DNA of 64,000 nt from Syngnathus acus (lineage: Eukaryota; Chordata; Actinopteri; Syngnathiformes; Syngnathidae), in NCBI RefSeq assembly GCF_901709675.1, contig NC_051088.1, positions 17,784,693 to 17,848,692 on the forward strand. The letters are read 5' to 3'. This document shows positions 36,296 to 47,400 of the stretch, in pieces. The notes under the pieces were generated by a model that was not told the DNA's origin, did no database searches, and saw nothing but the letters and a program-made list of their open reading frames with translations. The first letter of the stretch is position 1; each line of letters begins with the position of its first letter. Made by a program: the position numbers and the translations under genes.

Positions 36296-36463
36296 ATGGT
36301 CATATCCTGCTGTGTTTTTGGATGTACCAATCGGCCTGACGAACGTTCGACTTTATCCAGACCATCAAGTTATCACAGATCAGGGAGAAGAATGCTGAAG
36401 ATTATCAGAGGAAAGGATCACCTGTTTCAGCTGAAGCAGACTCCGGGCCAGCAAAAAAAATGA
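36296..36463 (+). pseudogene. THAP zinc-finger N-terminal fragment
   Basis: A 55-codon frame begins MVISCCVFGCTNRPDERSTL, matching the start of THAP domains (C-x2-4-C followed by NR), the DNA-binding C2CH finger found in THAP proteins and in P-element- or Kolobok-type transposases. After about 20 residues the similarity fades; the distal C-x2-H pair, the AVPTIF-type end and the rest of a protein are missing, and a TGA follows an A-run at 36453-36460. Probably a relic of a THAP-containing transposon or gene. A real but unrelated first exon cannot be excluded. Confidence 0.45.
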
Positions 36464-38074
36464 CTTTAGAAAGAAACATACATGATGTTTGGAATGACAG
36501 CAAGGTTTATGGCTGTTTTAAATTTGTGTTACATTATTTCTGTAGAAATCAGAAATTGATGCTGTAATGTTTTATTGGGGAATCACAGATTTCTCGGTTT
36601 TGCACATGCATGGGAAAAAATGTCATAATTCAGATATGGCTCTTTAAACAAATATAACCTTTAGACCTCAAATGGTCCTTGACTGCACAGAATGGCCCTG
36701 AGAGCGGTGAACGTGGAAGACACAATACAAGATTTCACAGCCCATTTTACAGTTGCTACCTTGAAAAGCCTACAGCATATGCCCAACAAGCCAAAAATGG
36801 CATCAAAAGCAGTTCTGTCAATGACATTTATCAACTTTATATTTAGATACACATTTGAGTGTCTGTGAGAGAGCAGAAAAGTCACTTCAGAAGTTTGTTG
36901 GAATTAATGCAAACGTAGTAAGTTAAAACGTGTCATAGAAGGTTATTATGATTGGGTATTTGCATTAGCATCTCACATATCTTTTTATTCAGCACATATC
37001 TTCTGTAAGATACTAAAAGCAAACTTTTTCTAAAATCTCTTTCATATGTACCCGTGATAAAAGAAAATAAACTCTATATCTAATAAAAGAAATGAAAAAA
37101 AAAGTAAGAGCACACTTGCTTAAGACTCAGACCTTGAGAGTCAAACAAAATTATTTGTGTGTGGCAATAACGTGAGATTGTGTCTATAAGGACACTTCAT
37201 TAAAATGTATCAGATGGATTTTAAGACTTGGTTGATGGGGAAAAAAAACACAAAATGCTTGTTGAGTACTTGGAATTTAGTTTCGGATAAAATCATTCTC
37301 TCCTTTCAAGTGGCTGCTGCAGCAATTATTTCAAATTCTGATATTTTATATGGTTGGTCAAATGTCTCTAGGGTGAAGCAAATTTAAATGGAAATTTGGT
37401 TCCAGACATTTCGAGGTTGCAGACATAAAAAAACTCTTGTACAAATATTGTTGCTTTTCTTGAGCCCCTTTGAGTGTGTCTGTTTCGTTGGGTTATTGTA
37501 TCTGTCTGTGCTCCTTAATGTTACCCAATCACCTCCCTCGAACGCTTTGTGTTGTCTCATCAGTTTGTTTGTATTTAGTTTGCTGTTTTCTTTCAGCCCT
37601 TAACGGTTCATTGTCCTTGCTACGTCGTCTAATTCCCGTTTGTTTATCACTCCATGTTCAAGCTAAGCCAAACAGTTTTCCTATAGTCTTTGTTTAGTCA
37701 CTTTGTTCATGATGATTTGGGACTTTTGATGGTTAAAGTACCTTGTTTTGACCTTTTTGGTTCCTATAAATTAATTTACTTTGATTGAACTCCAAACTCA
37801 CCACCTTGTTTCTTTCACTATTTTTGGGTCCAATATTACCGTTAGATTATTTTGAAATTGCCATGTGCAACAGAAATACGGCCTACTCGGAATCAGCACA
37901 AAAACTTTATGTGGCGTTTATTTGCATTTTAGATTTTTTTTTAAAGTTAAACTTTGTTGACCAGTGTTACTGAAGGCAGTGGAGCATTAATTATTATTGT
38001 TGGTTTATTTTCACCTTCCAAAAATTATGACCCAAGACAATGGAAAGTCCCCAAACACCAACCCCGAACGCCAC
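36464..38074. other. Non-coding stretch
   Basis: No gene recognised. The T-rich part at about 37440-37790 resembles the 3' end of a fish retroelement, but no family can be named. Confidence 0.35.
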
Positions 38075-38155
38075 GCCCTGACTTAACCCTAACAACCCTT
38101 ACCTTAACCTTAACAACACTAACCTTAAAACCCTAACAACCTTAACCCTTCCATC
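38075..38155 (-). repeat. Degenerate telomere-like CCCTAA tract, then poly-T
   Basis: Reads CCCTGACTTAACCCTAACAA, then repeated CTTAACCTTAACAACACTAA forms: a short degenerate (CCCTAA)n on the plus strand, oriented opposite to the long array at 59.7-60.9 kb. A run of 20 T follows at 38182-38201. Confidence 0.7.
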
Positions 38156-38439
38156 CCCCTTAATACTAACAATAACAAGCCTTTTTTTTTTTTTTTTTTT
38201 TAATAGAAAAGATGATCCAAACTGAATCATAGGTCGAAATATGACTTGGGTGATGATTATTTTAGGACGGTGAGGACATGAAGGTTCCTCTCATTTTATT
38301 GTTCTTGTGTTGAAACAGCTTCTAGATACTAATAAGGTGCTTTGTAAAATTAACCAGGTCTACATCATTGTCTGTGACTACTGATGCGGTAAGGGAAACA
38401 GTGAAAGTGTGAAATGTTGGAAGTGAGGTTCACCTGAAT

Positions 38440-39330
38440 GTTCAAGTTACCTCCAGAGAGGGAGGAGCCACTGCCGCCTGGCTCCTCAGTGGCCTCCTCA
38501 ACCTGCCTGGTGCCCAGTAGGAGGACTGACGGACGGGGGGAGTCAGGCAGCCAGGCAGCCAGGGAGGGGTTGCCAGCGACCTCATCACGATACATAGCGG
38601 TGGGCCGTCTATTTATGAACCTAAGCGCGCACACATCATCAGCTGCTTCGCTGAGCCCACACATCATTGTGACCGCATACTGTCTATTCGTTTGCGGGGT
38701 AAAGCTCACTTTTGATGGCCATTTGGAAACCTCAGCGGCGTTTCGTGCAGGCTCGATCGGGGAGGAGACATTACGGCGCGAGGTAGCTAACGTTAGCTCG
38801 CTAACAAGGTCAGTACACATTTTGCTTGTGCCACTCTTTTGCATGTCACACTTTGGAAAGAAAAATGCACACTTGTGATTATGTTTGGTGCATTTCGTTA
38901 TCACGCGTAACAAAGCGCATTCTCCTTCAAACGGGAAGGATAAACGTGACATTGATCACAGTAATTATTCTCTCGGCGTTAGCCTGCTAGTTAGCAACAC
39001 TCGCGAGACAACGACCGCTCAGTTCGCTCCGCTCCACTTTGATGACGCTACCTCGGCCTTTTCTCCTCCACATTGCCCACGGACACGTATGTGAGGGGCA
39101 AAGCGGCACATTCGGCCGTCGCCTGGATGCGTTTGTACGCCGATGTGCGGGTCGGATGAAGGCAGCAGCGGCTCGCTGCTCTGCTCGCACCTCATCCGCT
39201 TAGAATAAAAACAGGTGCACGTCTGCTAGCTTCGGCCAGCTGCGGAACATAGTCTGCAAAAGCGCTGGACCGCGCTCGCATTTTTTGCCCCAATTTGGAC
39301 TCTATAACAACGTTCGCTCAAATAATGACG
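38440..39330. promoter_or_regulatory. CpG island, candidate dag1 promoter and non-coding first exon
   Basis: CpG-dense compared with both sides, with GCTAACGTTAGCTCGCTAAC (38785-38804) followed by a good plus-strand donor AAG|GTCAGT (exon end 38808). About 5.4 kb upstream of the acceptor that opens the dag1 start exon, which must be preceded by at least one non-coding exon. Long open frames on both strands across 38365-38952 are probably a by-product of GC content; neither matches a protein I know. A minus-strand transcript is also possible. Confidence 0.5.
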
Positions 39331-42300
39331 CACACGCAGCGTGTCACAACATCATCGGGAATTCAAATTTGGACATATGATTTATAAGAGGCCCGAAATG
39401 AGATTGTAGTCGGACCTAGGGCAAACGACACGGGCCTAGTATGAACACACTCTTGAGCCGGCATGCAAGAAAGGGAAACAACTGAACCGATCTGACTGGA
39501 ATTACTAAAAAAGAAGAAGTCAGAATGCAAAGCAGAATCACGCATTTTTCAAAAATCAACTCCAAAACAGCGTTTGTTTCTACTAACCACTGGGCCTCCT
39601 TGGATATTATTACACGTTGAGGGATTTATATTGTGAATTGTTCTTGATTCTCATGTTTGTATCTCCACAGCCCCCATTTGGGTCTGCTAGCTGCAGTTTG
39701 GGGGTTTAAGCTCGTTAACAGGATGATTCATAATCACAGCTAGTTTTCAGATTAATGTTTAAAGGATTTCCCAGGGTTTTGCCAGGCTGCGCATAATCAT
39801 GGGGTCCTTTCCCAGAATATTCGTCTTATCGCCAAGCACTGGTGGTTTATCTTTTCTTTTTTTAACCTCATGCTCTCTTACTTTGCTGGACAGTGTGGAG
39901 GAGCATGCGGGCTTGTCTTGTGGAAGTTTGTTATTCAGCTCAGGCTCTTTGGAGAGGCTGCTGCATGTGCCACGTCAATTCAGTTGGCCCTGAGCGCCAA
40001 CTGTGCATCCGAGATTTAATTATTTGTGATAGTTTTTAATTTTTAACTACCCTTTGAACGACATACCGCAAGAATGCCGCTGTGGTGTAACTGATTTGCT
40101 TCACCCCCCCCACTCCCACTCGAGCAGGTCTTAAACCTAGAAACTAATCTGCCACTGTTGTGTTTACCATACATCAAACTTGTCTGATGTTTAAAATGAG
40201 ATTTTAATAAGCGTAGAATAAGAAGTAGATCTTCATTCATGTGAGCTTTAGCTTTTCCCTGGGGACATTTTGGGCAACACTGCTAGCATGTTTTAATACT
40301 GTTTTGCACCAAAGGTCCAGAGCTAAAGATTGTCATGGTGATAATGACGCACTATTTTACCATTATTTTTTTGAATGAGCTCATACAGGACTGCGCAATT
40401 ATGACCAAAATGATAATCTCGATTATTTTTCTTTGTATTTTGTAACTACTAGATTTGACACTGATTTGGTTGTTTAAATAGATCGGCTAAATTTTTTGTA
40501 TTAAACTCGCTGATCAGTGAGCCGGATTCTGTAAAGCCTTGTAACCACTGTTTTTAATCACAAGTAGGTTAAATGCATCACATCCATTAATGTGACACAT
40601 TTTGTCGGGGGTTTGTTTTCTCTTCCATAGCCTTCTTTACATAATTGTAAGCATAACAAATTCAAGTACTACTTGCATGTTGAATAAATGTGGCAAGTCC
40701 AGTACAGCTAGGGACAGTCTTGATCTCCTTTCCTTGCTGCCAAGTGCAAATTTCTCAGATGGCTACAGATCAGATCTTGAAGTCTTCCACTTGTACTGTT
40801 GTACCAGTTTCTAATCTAAGCTTCTTACTCTAATAGTATCTGTGACAGGGTCATAGTCAGAGCTGTACAGTAGATCAATAGTTGTATACATGAGTCCAAA
40901 AAGGAGCGCCCTTGCTTTCGTGGTGAGCGAGTTGAGGGAAAGGGTCTGCCCCAGAGCCTCACTCTTAAGGTGATAGTTAGTGAACTTCAATCCCCAGATG
41001 ACTTATTGAGTCTCATTGTGCTGCATGGCGCACCAGCAGCCATAAAACTGGTTATGCCTGAATAAATGCACGGGAGGGGGGGAAAAGACCCGGAAAGCTT
41101 CGTTATCAAATAAACTGACAAAGACAACAGTGAAGGACATTTTTGTGTCAATGTTTTTTCAATTAGCTATGGTTTATTGAAAAAACATGTGTATTTTATG
41201 TCTGCCGTTTACGCCACTTATTAGGGCCCTTTCATTACATGGTGCAGCTGTATTAACGTAATGTTGTGTCCATGGGACAGCAGGCAATGGTTATCAGTCC
41301 ATCTGTTTCATTTACATTTTTGTTCTATTACACATTAGAATATAAAGTTATAAAAGTGCAAATCAGCACTGCAAAATTGGGTGTGAGGGTTTGTGGCTTG
41401 TGGTGGCTATTGCTCACTGTGAGTTAACAGGATGGAATCTAGGCCACATTGTGGAGCGCTTACTTTGATGCTCAGATTGTTTGCTGTGTGTGTGTGTGTG
41501 TGTGTGTTAATGGCCCGAAGTGAGGCGTAGTGCTCATTCGAAGTAAAACCAAGCCTATGGGCAAAACCTATTTTTATGCAAATGTATTTGACATGAAAGA
41601 AAGCAGACATGAATTCAACCAGAGGTTTAGATTCAGAACAAGTTTTTTGAAGATATTGGTTATTATATGTGTGGAGGAATGTCTTTTTTTGTGTGTGTGT
41701 GTGTACATAATGACTGGGAATTTCCCTGAACTTGCTGTGGAGAATGCCATGACTGTGCTGTGCAACTAACTTGCTGTAACATGCAAGGTTTTCCGGTTGT
41801 AGACCTGTTTGGACATGAGCAGAAAATGGTGGTCTCAATACTATCTGTTTAGCCCTCCAAAGAATGTGGGGCATTGTTTACTCCCCCCATAGAAATAAAT
41901 GAAATGCAATTTTTTTTCCTCACACTATACAATCAATGTTGACTGTTAAAACAAATGTCAGATTTTTTTTTTTTTTTTTTTTGGTATCAGGTTGACCCAT
42001 GCCTTATTTCCTCCTCTTGGAACCTCAGGGTAACAAGTCTTTGTAATTTGATCTATGACAAATGCCACACCTTGGCTTAACAGCCAAATTGACTTGTTCC
42101 GTTCAAAATGCCCTAAATGTGTATCCTTGCTCAAGGAGAGAAGATTGTTTAACTTTGTAGGATTGTTGGCACACTGATATACCTCCATTATTAGGATTTA
42201 TTAAAAAAGAAAAAAAAGCTTATACTTTTTTTTTTTCTAGTGCTGGGTAGAAATAAAATCTCATTAAAATGCCATTTCCAGTTTTAATTTATTCCCCCCT

Positions 42301-43139
42301 TCACTTCACTCAAAGCAAATTAATGATGACCTTATCCCAAGCAATTTTTGCTTTTTGTTTTTGCTTTTACCTTCTGGAATTTGCTTTATTTCTTATTATA
42401 GTTTTTTTCCCCCCCCAAGAATTAAGGTGCATTAACTTCCACAAGAAAACGAATGGGTTTTATTTTTGGGACAACACGACAACGCAAAATTGCTAATATA
42501 TTAATGTAGATAGGCTTCTAGGAATAATTAGCCTAGCAAGCCAGACCCAACGCTGTACCAGTGATTGGGTCAGCTCGTCTCAAAACGTGCTCAACATCAT
42601 ACTCTTTAGCAGAGAAATCCTAACCTCACAACAATCAAAATAGTGTGTTAGGGATGGGAGTTTGTTTAATTCAGCTTTACACTCAGTTTTAAACAACCTT
42701 AAAACACATCGGGCCTTCTTTTTGTTCTGGGCGCAAGTCTAGCGCAGAGTGCAGTCTAACTGTCCACATGGGTGGAGTTTGTTTTCTTTTATTATATTGC
42801 TAGAAGGAACATGAGTAGTTGTGGGTGTTGTCTGCCTTTCCCTGGGATAGACTCCAGCCAGGGTCTGACCTGAAACGTTTTTGAGTGGTGCCCATGTCAG
42901 AAGCGGTCCTGGAACCCTCGAGTTAGCATAAATTCCTGCAAGAATTTCTTCAAACAAGCTATAAATCCCAGAAAAAAAAAATAAACACCCTATCAGGTCT
43001 GGAACTGTTTTTTTCTTTTCAGTATTAGTGGTTGGGATAGCAAACGTTACATATTCAATGAGATTATTTACAGCCCAAAAAGAAATATTGCATGCAAGGA
43101 AACCTACTACGCAGCAGTTGAGTATTATCCATGGCCCAC
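39331..43139. other. Non-coding stretch, presumed dag1 5' intron
   Basis: AT-rich. Contains (GT)n runs at 41485-41507 and 41691-41704, poly-T at 41965-41982, C runs near 40105 and 42411, and a short fragment (GGGATAGACTCCAGC, 42843-42857) of the repeat seen at 21860-22095. No coding exon recognised. Confidence 0.45.
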
Positions 43140-43460
43140 ACCAACGTCATGACATCACGTCACCCACTCACACACGCTTTCATACACGCTCTAAAAATAC
43201 ATTTCCGGGTTGACCGCATGTGCGTCGGCTCACCGCCAGACCTCACAAATGCAGTCTACAAAGTACATTGAAACACTCACGAAGCAGCACAATTCTCAGC
43301 ATGCTTTGATTCCACATTGGGCGATAGATTTTTTTGGGTGCTGGCGCCGGGCAGTTATGGGCGAGAAGCCCAGGTTCCCCGCACTGATGGCTATGACGGA
43401 GGATGCCGCGGCTGGCAACACTCCTTGCTCTCATCCATCGGTTTGGGAATAAATACTTAA
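43140..43460. promoter_or_regulatory. Possible alternative dag1 promoter
   Basis: Moderate CpG content, ATGACATCACGTCA (43148-43161, CRE/ATF-like), CCACATTGGGCG (an inverted CCAAT-type motif, 43312-43323) and a GC-rich tail, within about 0.8 kb of the dag1 acceptor. No donor is convincing enough to define an exon. Confidence 0.25.
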
Positions 43461-44223
43461 CCATATTTATTACATATGTGACTGTGGGTGAAACTACGAA
43501 TGTATGTGGCCCAAATCTATTGACCCCATTGGAGACGTTCAAGTGATTCATTTGATCCCAATTATTGCCTTTTTTTATTCAAGTTATTTCCAACTTAAAT
43601 TTTTTAAATATACTATGTTAATACGTATATATACGTATTTTGTATGGTCCGGTCCAAGTTGTTTGAACGCCTCATGTGGCGTGCAGCAGACCAATGTTCT
43701 TAAAAAAAAAACACATCTAAAGAACACTAATGCGATTTATTAACTTTTTTTGTATTCCTGTGCAGTTCATTGTTTAGTGCAGTCCTTTAAAAAATAACTT
43801 TGCTTCTGTCACACTTTGTGTACTTTATTTGTTAAGTTGTAAAGTTATTATACCTTTATTTGTATACTCCATTTTTTGCTCACTTTAGATTCATGCTTTT
43901 TTGTTAATGTTTAGATATAAAAAAAAAAAAGGAAATGTTGAATTGAGATTTTTTCTCATTGATTTCGTTGTCAACAAATTACCACCAAAAACCCTCGCAT
44001 GCACAAAGGACCCAAAAACAGGTGTGGTAGACAGGTATGACATGTATGGATTCCCTGGTACTGGGAATTGGTATTGCACCGGTTCAAATGTGAAAGCTAT
44101 TCATCCCTAATGATTAGCATATTATAATGATGTAGTCATGTTTGTATGTTTGCACCAATGTTTTATTTTCATGTTGGTTTTCTTTCCCTCCGCAAAGTCA
44201 TGTTTGTTTGTCTTCTCTTGTAG
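43461..44223. other. dag1 5' intron end with splice acceptor
   Basis: AT-rich. A pyrimidine-rich tract ends TCTTCTCTTGTAG with AG at 44222-44223, a good acceptor opening the dag1 start exon. Confidence 0.55.
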
Positions 44224-44424
44224 CTGCCTGGCATGGCCGCCTAACCAGCTGCCATAGACCTCTCTTGATGGATCCCAGAGGACAACAAAAGGAAGAACAC
44301 AAGCAGTGAGCACGGCCAATAACAAGGGAATCTGACCTAAAGCGTATCATCAGACTGACTTCAGTGCATGTGGCCTCTTAAGTGGTTCCTAGGCATCTGT
44401 TAGGCAGCTCAAGGGCCTACTGCT
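44224..44424 (+). promoter_or_regulatory. dag1: dag1 5' UTR segment with three upstream ORFs
   Basis: Between the acceptor at 44223 and the main ATG lie three short upstream ORFs: 44233-44244 (Met-Ala-Ala-stop), 44268-44309 (13 codons plus stop) and 44368-44403 (11 codons plus stop). All end before the main start, so reinitiation or leaky scanning would be needed. Confidence 0.6.
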
Positions 44425-47400
44425 ATGCACTATAAAATGGGCGACATGGGTGGTGGGAAAGCCAGGATGTGCAGGACCACCTCGCTGGTAATGGGGCTTC
44501 TGATAGCCACGGTCCTGGGTGCTGCAGCGGAAGAGCGGGATGCGCTGGTGGAGAGGTTCACCATTGAACTGGAGGCTTCCATGCAGTCTTCCGTGCTCCC
44601 CGAGCTCCAGTCTGCTGCCGCAGCCATGGCAACGCCGGAGTCCTCTGTGAACGACGGTGGTGTGCAGACGGGCATCCCAGACTCCTCAGCCATTGTGGGC
44701 CAGGTGTTCCAGCTGAGGATTCCACCGGTACCTGAAAACGCCAGCTGTGATCTCCACGTAAGTGAACAGAATATGAATTCAGTCTTATTTAGACTTTGAC
44801 TGATATGTTTTGGTCAGGAACGATACATTAGTGAAGGAGACTGAAAGATATGGTACATAGGATTGAAAACTGTGAAAAATACAAGCTCATTAAACAGCTT
44901 TTTAGATATTTTTTCTCTTGAGCAGTGGAAGTCTTACAATACTGTAAATCAGTATGAAAGCAAAGTTAGCCGCAGAGTACAATAATTATGCAAGCAAATC
45001 TGTGGCTTCACCAGTTTAACATATCCAAATGAATGTTTCATGAAACATTACATATGGACTACACTTCTTAAACTCTAAACTTATCTACATCAATAAATAA
45101 AATGTACGTATATAAAAAATTAAACGCACCGATCTCCAGTCAGTAAGATGACACGTTAAGTGTAGGTAAAATAAGATTATACTTCTCATGGCGAACACAC
45201 AAGCACATGAAGAGGAATATCATTTCGTCCGTCTTGAATTTCATTCATGAAATCGGACGATGCAACATGATCCCGTAGACGTATTAATATTAACACACGA
45301 CGGCTGACTATTTAGAAGGGTGCTTCTATTATCAAACCATTTGACTGGATGAAGTGTTTGATTGGTCAAAGTCATCCTTTTTATTTGACGTGGGAGCTAC
45401 ACATCAGTCGTGGTGGCTCACTCGCACATAACAGCTCTTCAGCCATGACACTATTTATTAGCCACACTGCTACGTGCAACAACATGATGGCAGCCTGAAC
45501 AACACAAAATACATAACGCAGTGATTTTTTATTTTTATTTTTTTTAAAACAACTATTAAACATGTTAGATACTTCCCTCAATCTTTCGTGGACGGAAAAC
45601 CCATTGAAAATCATGTCCCCCTACCCGGGCAGACTTTAATTACAGTGCTCTGAACTCCCAATGGCTAGTCAATTGTTGCCTTTGCGATGAACAAATTGCC
45701 TTTTATCAAATCGCAATTATATTGCAAATGCAGTAACGGTTCATCCCTACTCAAGATTAAAATTTGTCATATGCACAGTAACAATACGCTAGCTCTGCAC
45801 AGTGAAATTCATTCACAATTAGTCACCCTATCAGAGCCAAAACGTCAAAACTGATTTCTTATCGGCTGCCGGATTAAAAAAAAAAGGCCAATATTTGTCA
45901 AAATTACTACTATTGGTGCTCATAATCACAAACGCAGCAATTATTCAAATTTAATTTTGCATTTGTGGAATAAAAATTAAGACTATTTATTGTGTTTACA
46001 TTATTCTCCAGGCACTACCATATTATCCTACACCGCTCTTTTCTGTCACCTGGAAATGACGTCAGTGTGGCATCGGGCCCGCTTTGTGAACATGTTCAGC
46101 TGTTTTCAGGGTTTGGTCATGACGTTCAATTTCAGTCCACAGTAAAGGACCGAGCAGGCCAAAATGGAATTGATGCAAATGTCTCCCACTATTGCAATGA
46201 TTATATTTCCCTCCTTCCACTTTTGACAAACGTTTGCAATTTTTTTATGTGTATAAGAATGGTGTGTTGACTATGATGTCATTTGTTCCAAGCCACATTA
46301 CAAAGGGTATTAACCTAAATTAGAGTGCAGTAGCATGGCTTGAGGCTTTTGCCACATTTGATTAATACAGTAAGTGGTAAAAGCATAACTCTTACCCTGT
46401 GTCACATTGGTTAATAAGAAAATCGTGTATTTGTGTCTCCATATATGAAAACTGGAATTAGCGCAATCCTCGATCGGTTGAGTAATTGCATTGACTTTTT
46501 CTTTTTTCTTCAGCTTACTGAGATGGGGCAGACGGCTTTACCGCAATGGCTCTATTGGGACAAAGAGAGCTGCATTCTGAGAGGCCTGGCCCTAGAGCTA
46601 GATAAAGGTGTGTACCACATTGCTGTGTCTGGACGAGACACAAATGACAAGACCGGCAACCGAGAGTTTCCCACAACGGTCTTTTCGATTGAAGTTTACC
46701 CCGAGGAGCGAGCAGACACCGAACCGTCCCTGCTCGCACTGCAGTCTGATCTGAGTGGCTTGCAGCCTTTCACTTGTGGCCCCGAGGAGCCTGTCACGGT
46801 CCTCACTGTCATACTTGATGCCGACTTGACAAAGATGGTTGCAGAGCAGAGGGTCACTTTACTGACTGTTATGAGAAGATTCTCACATGTTCCCGTTGAG
46901 CACATGAGGGTCGTCCCTGTTGTCAACAACCGCTTATTTGACATGTCAGCCTTCATGGCGGGACCCGGGAATGCTAAGAAAGTGGTGGAGAATGGAGTTC
47001 TGCTGTCATGGAAACTCGGCTGTGCCCTTGACCAGGGCAACATTCCAGACATCAGCATTGTCCAGTCGTCCGCAAAGGACGGAACCATGTCGGGCAGGCT
47101 GGCGTACCCGGTGGTTGGTTGGCACATCGCCAACAAAAAGCCTCACGCGGTGAAACGCGTCAAACGACAGTTGTACAACACCCCTACTCCGGTGCCCTCC
47201 CTGCTCCCTCCCACCACTTACCCAGAACCCCCGGTTCGTGTCGTCCCCAGCCCCACTTCACCCTCGATCGCCCCCGCAACAGACCACTCTGCGCCACCTG
47301 TCCGCGGTCCTTTACCCCTTCCCGTCAAGCCCACCATGAGAGTCCGAGATCAGATAGCTCACACGCCCGTTTTGGGTCCGCCTCTACCCACCAGGGCTTT

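Noticed and set aside
38365-38952. 195-codon minus-strand and 146-codon plus-strand open frames in the CpG island
   Set aside because: They overlap on opposite strands in GC-rich DNA, match no family I know and lack a clear gene structure; treated as a by-product of composition.
46433-46513. Upstream extension of the large dag1 frame (27 codons)
   Set aside because: It covers the polypyrimidine tract and AG acceptor at 46513; the exon starts at 46514, in phase with the first coding exon.
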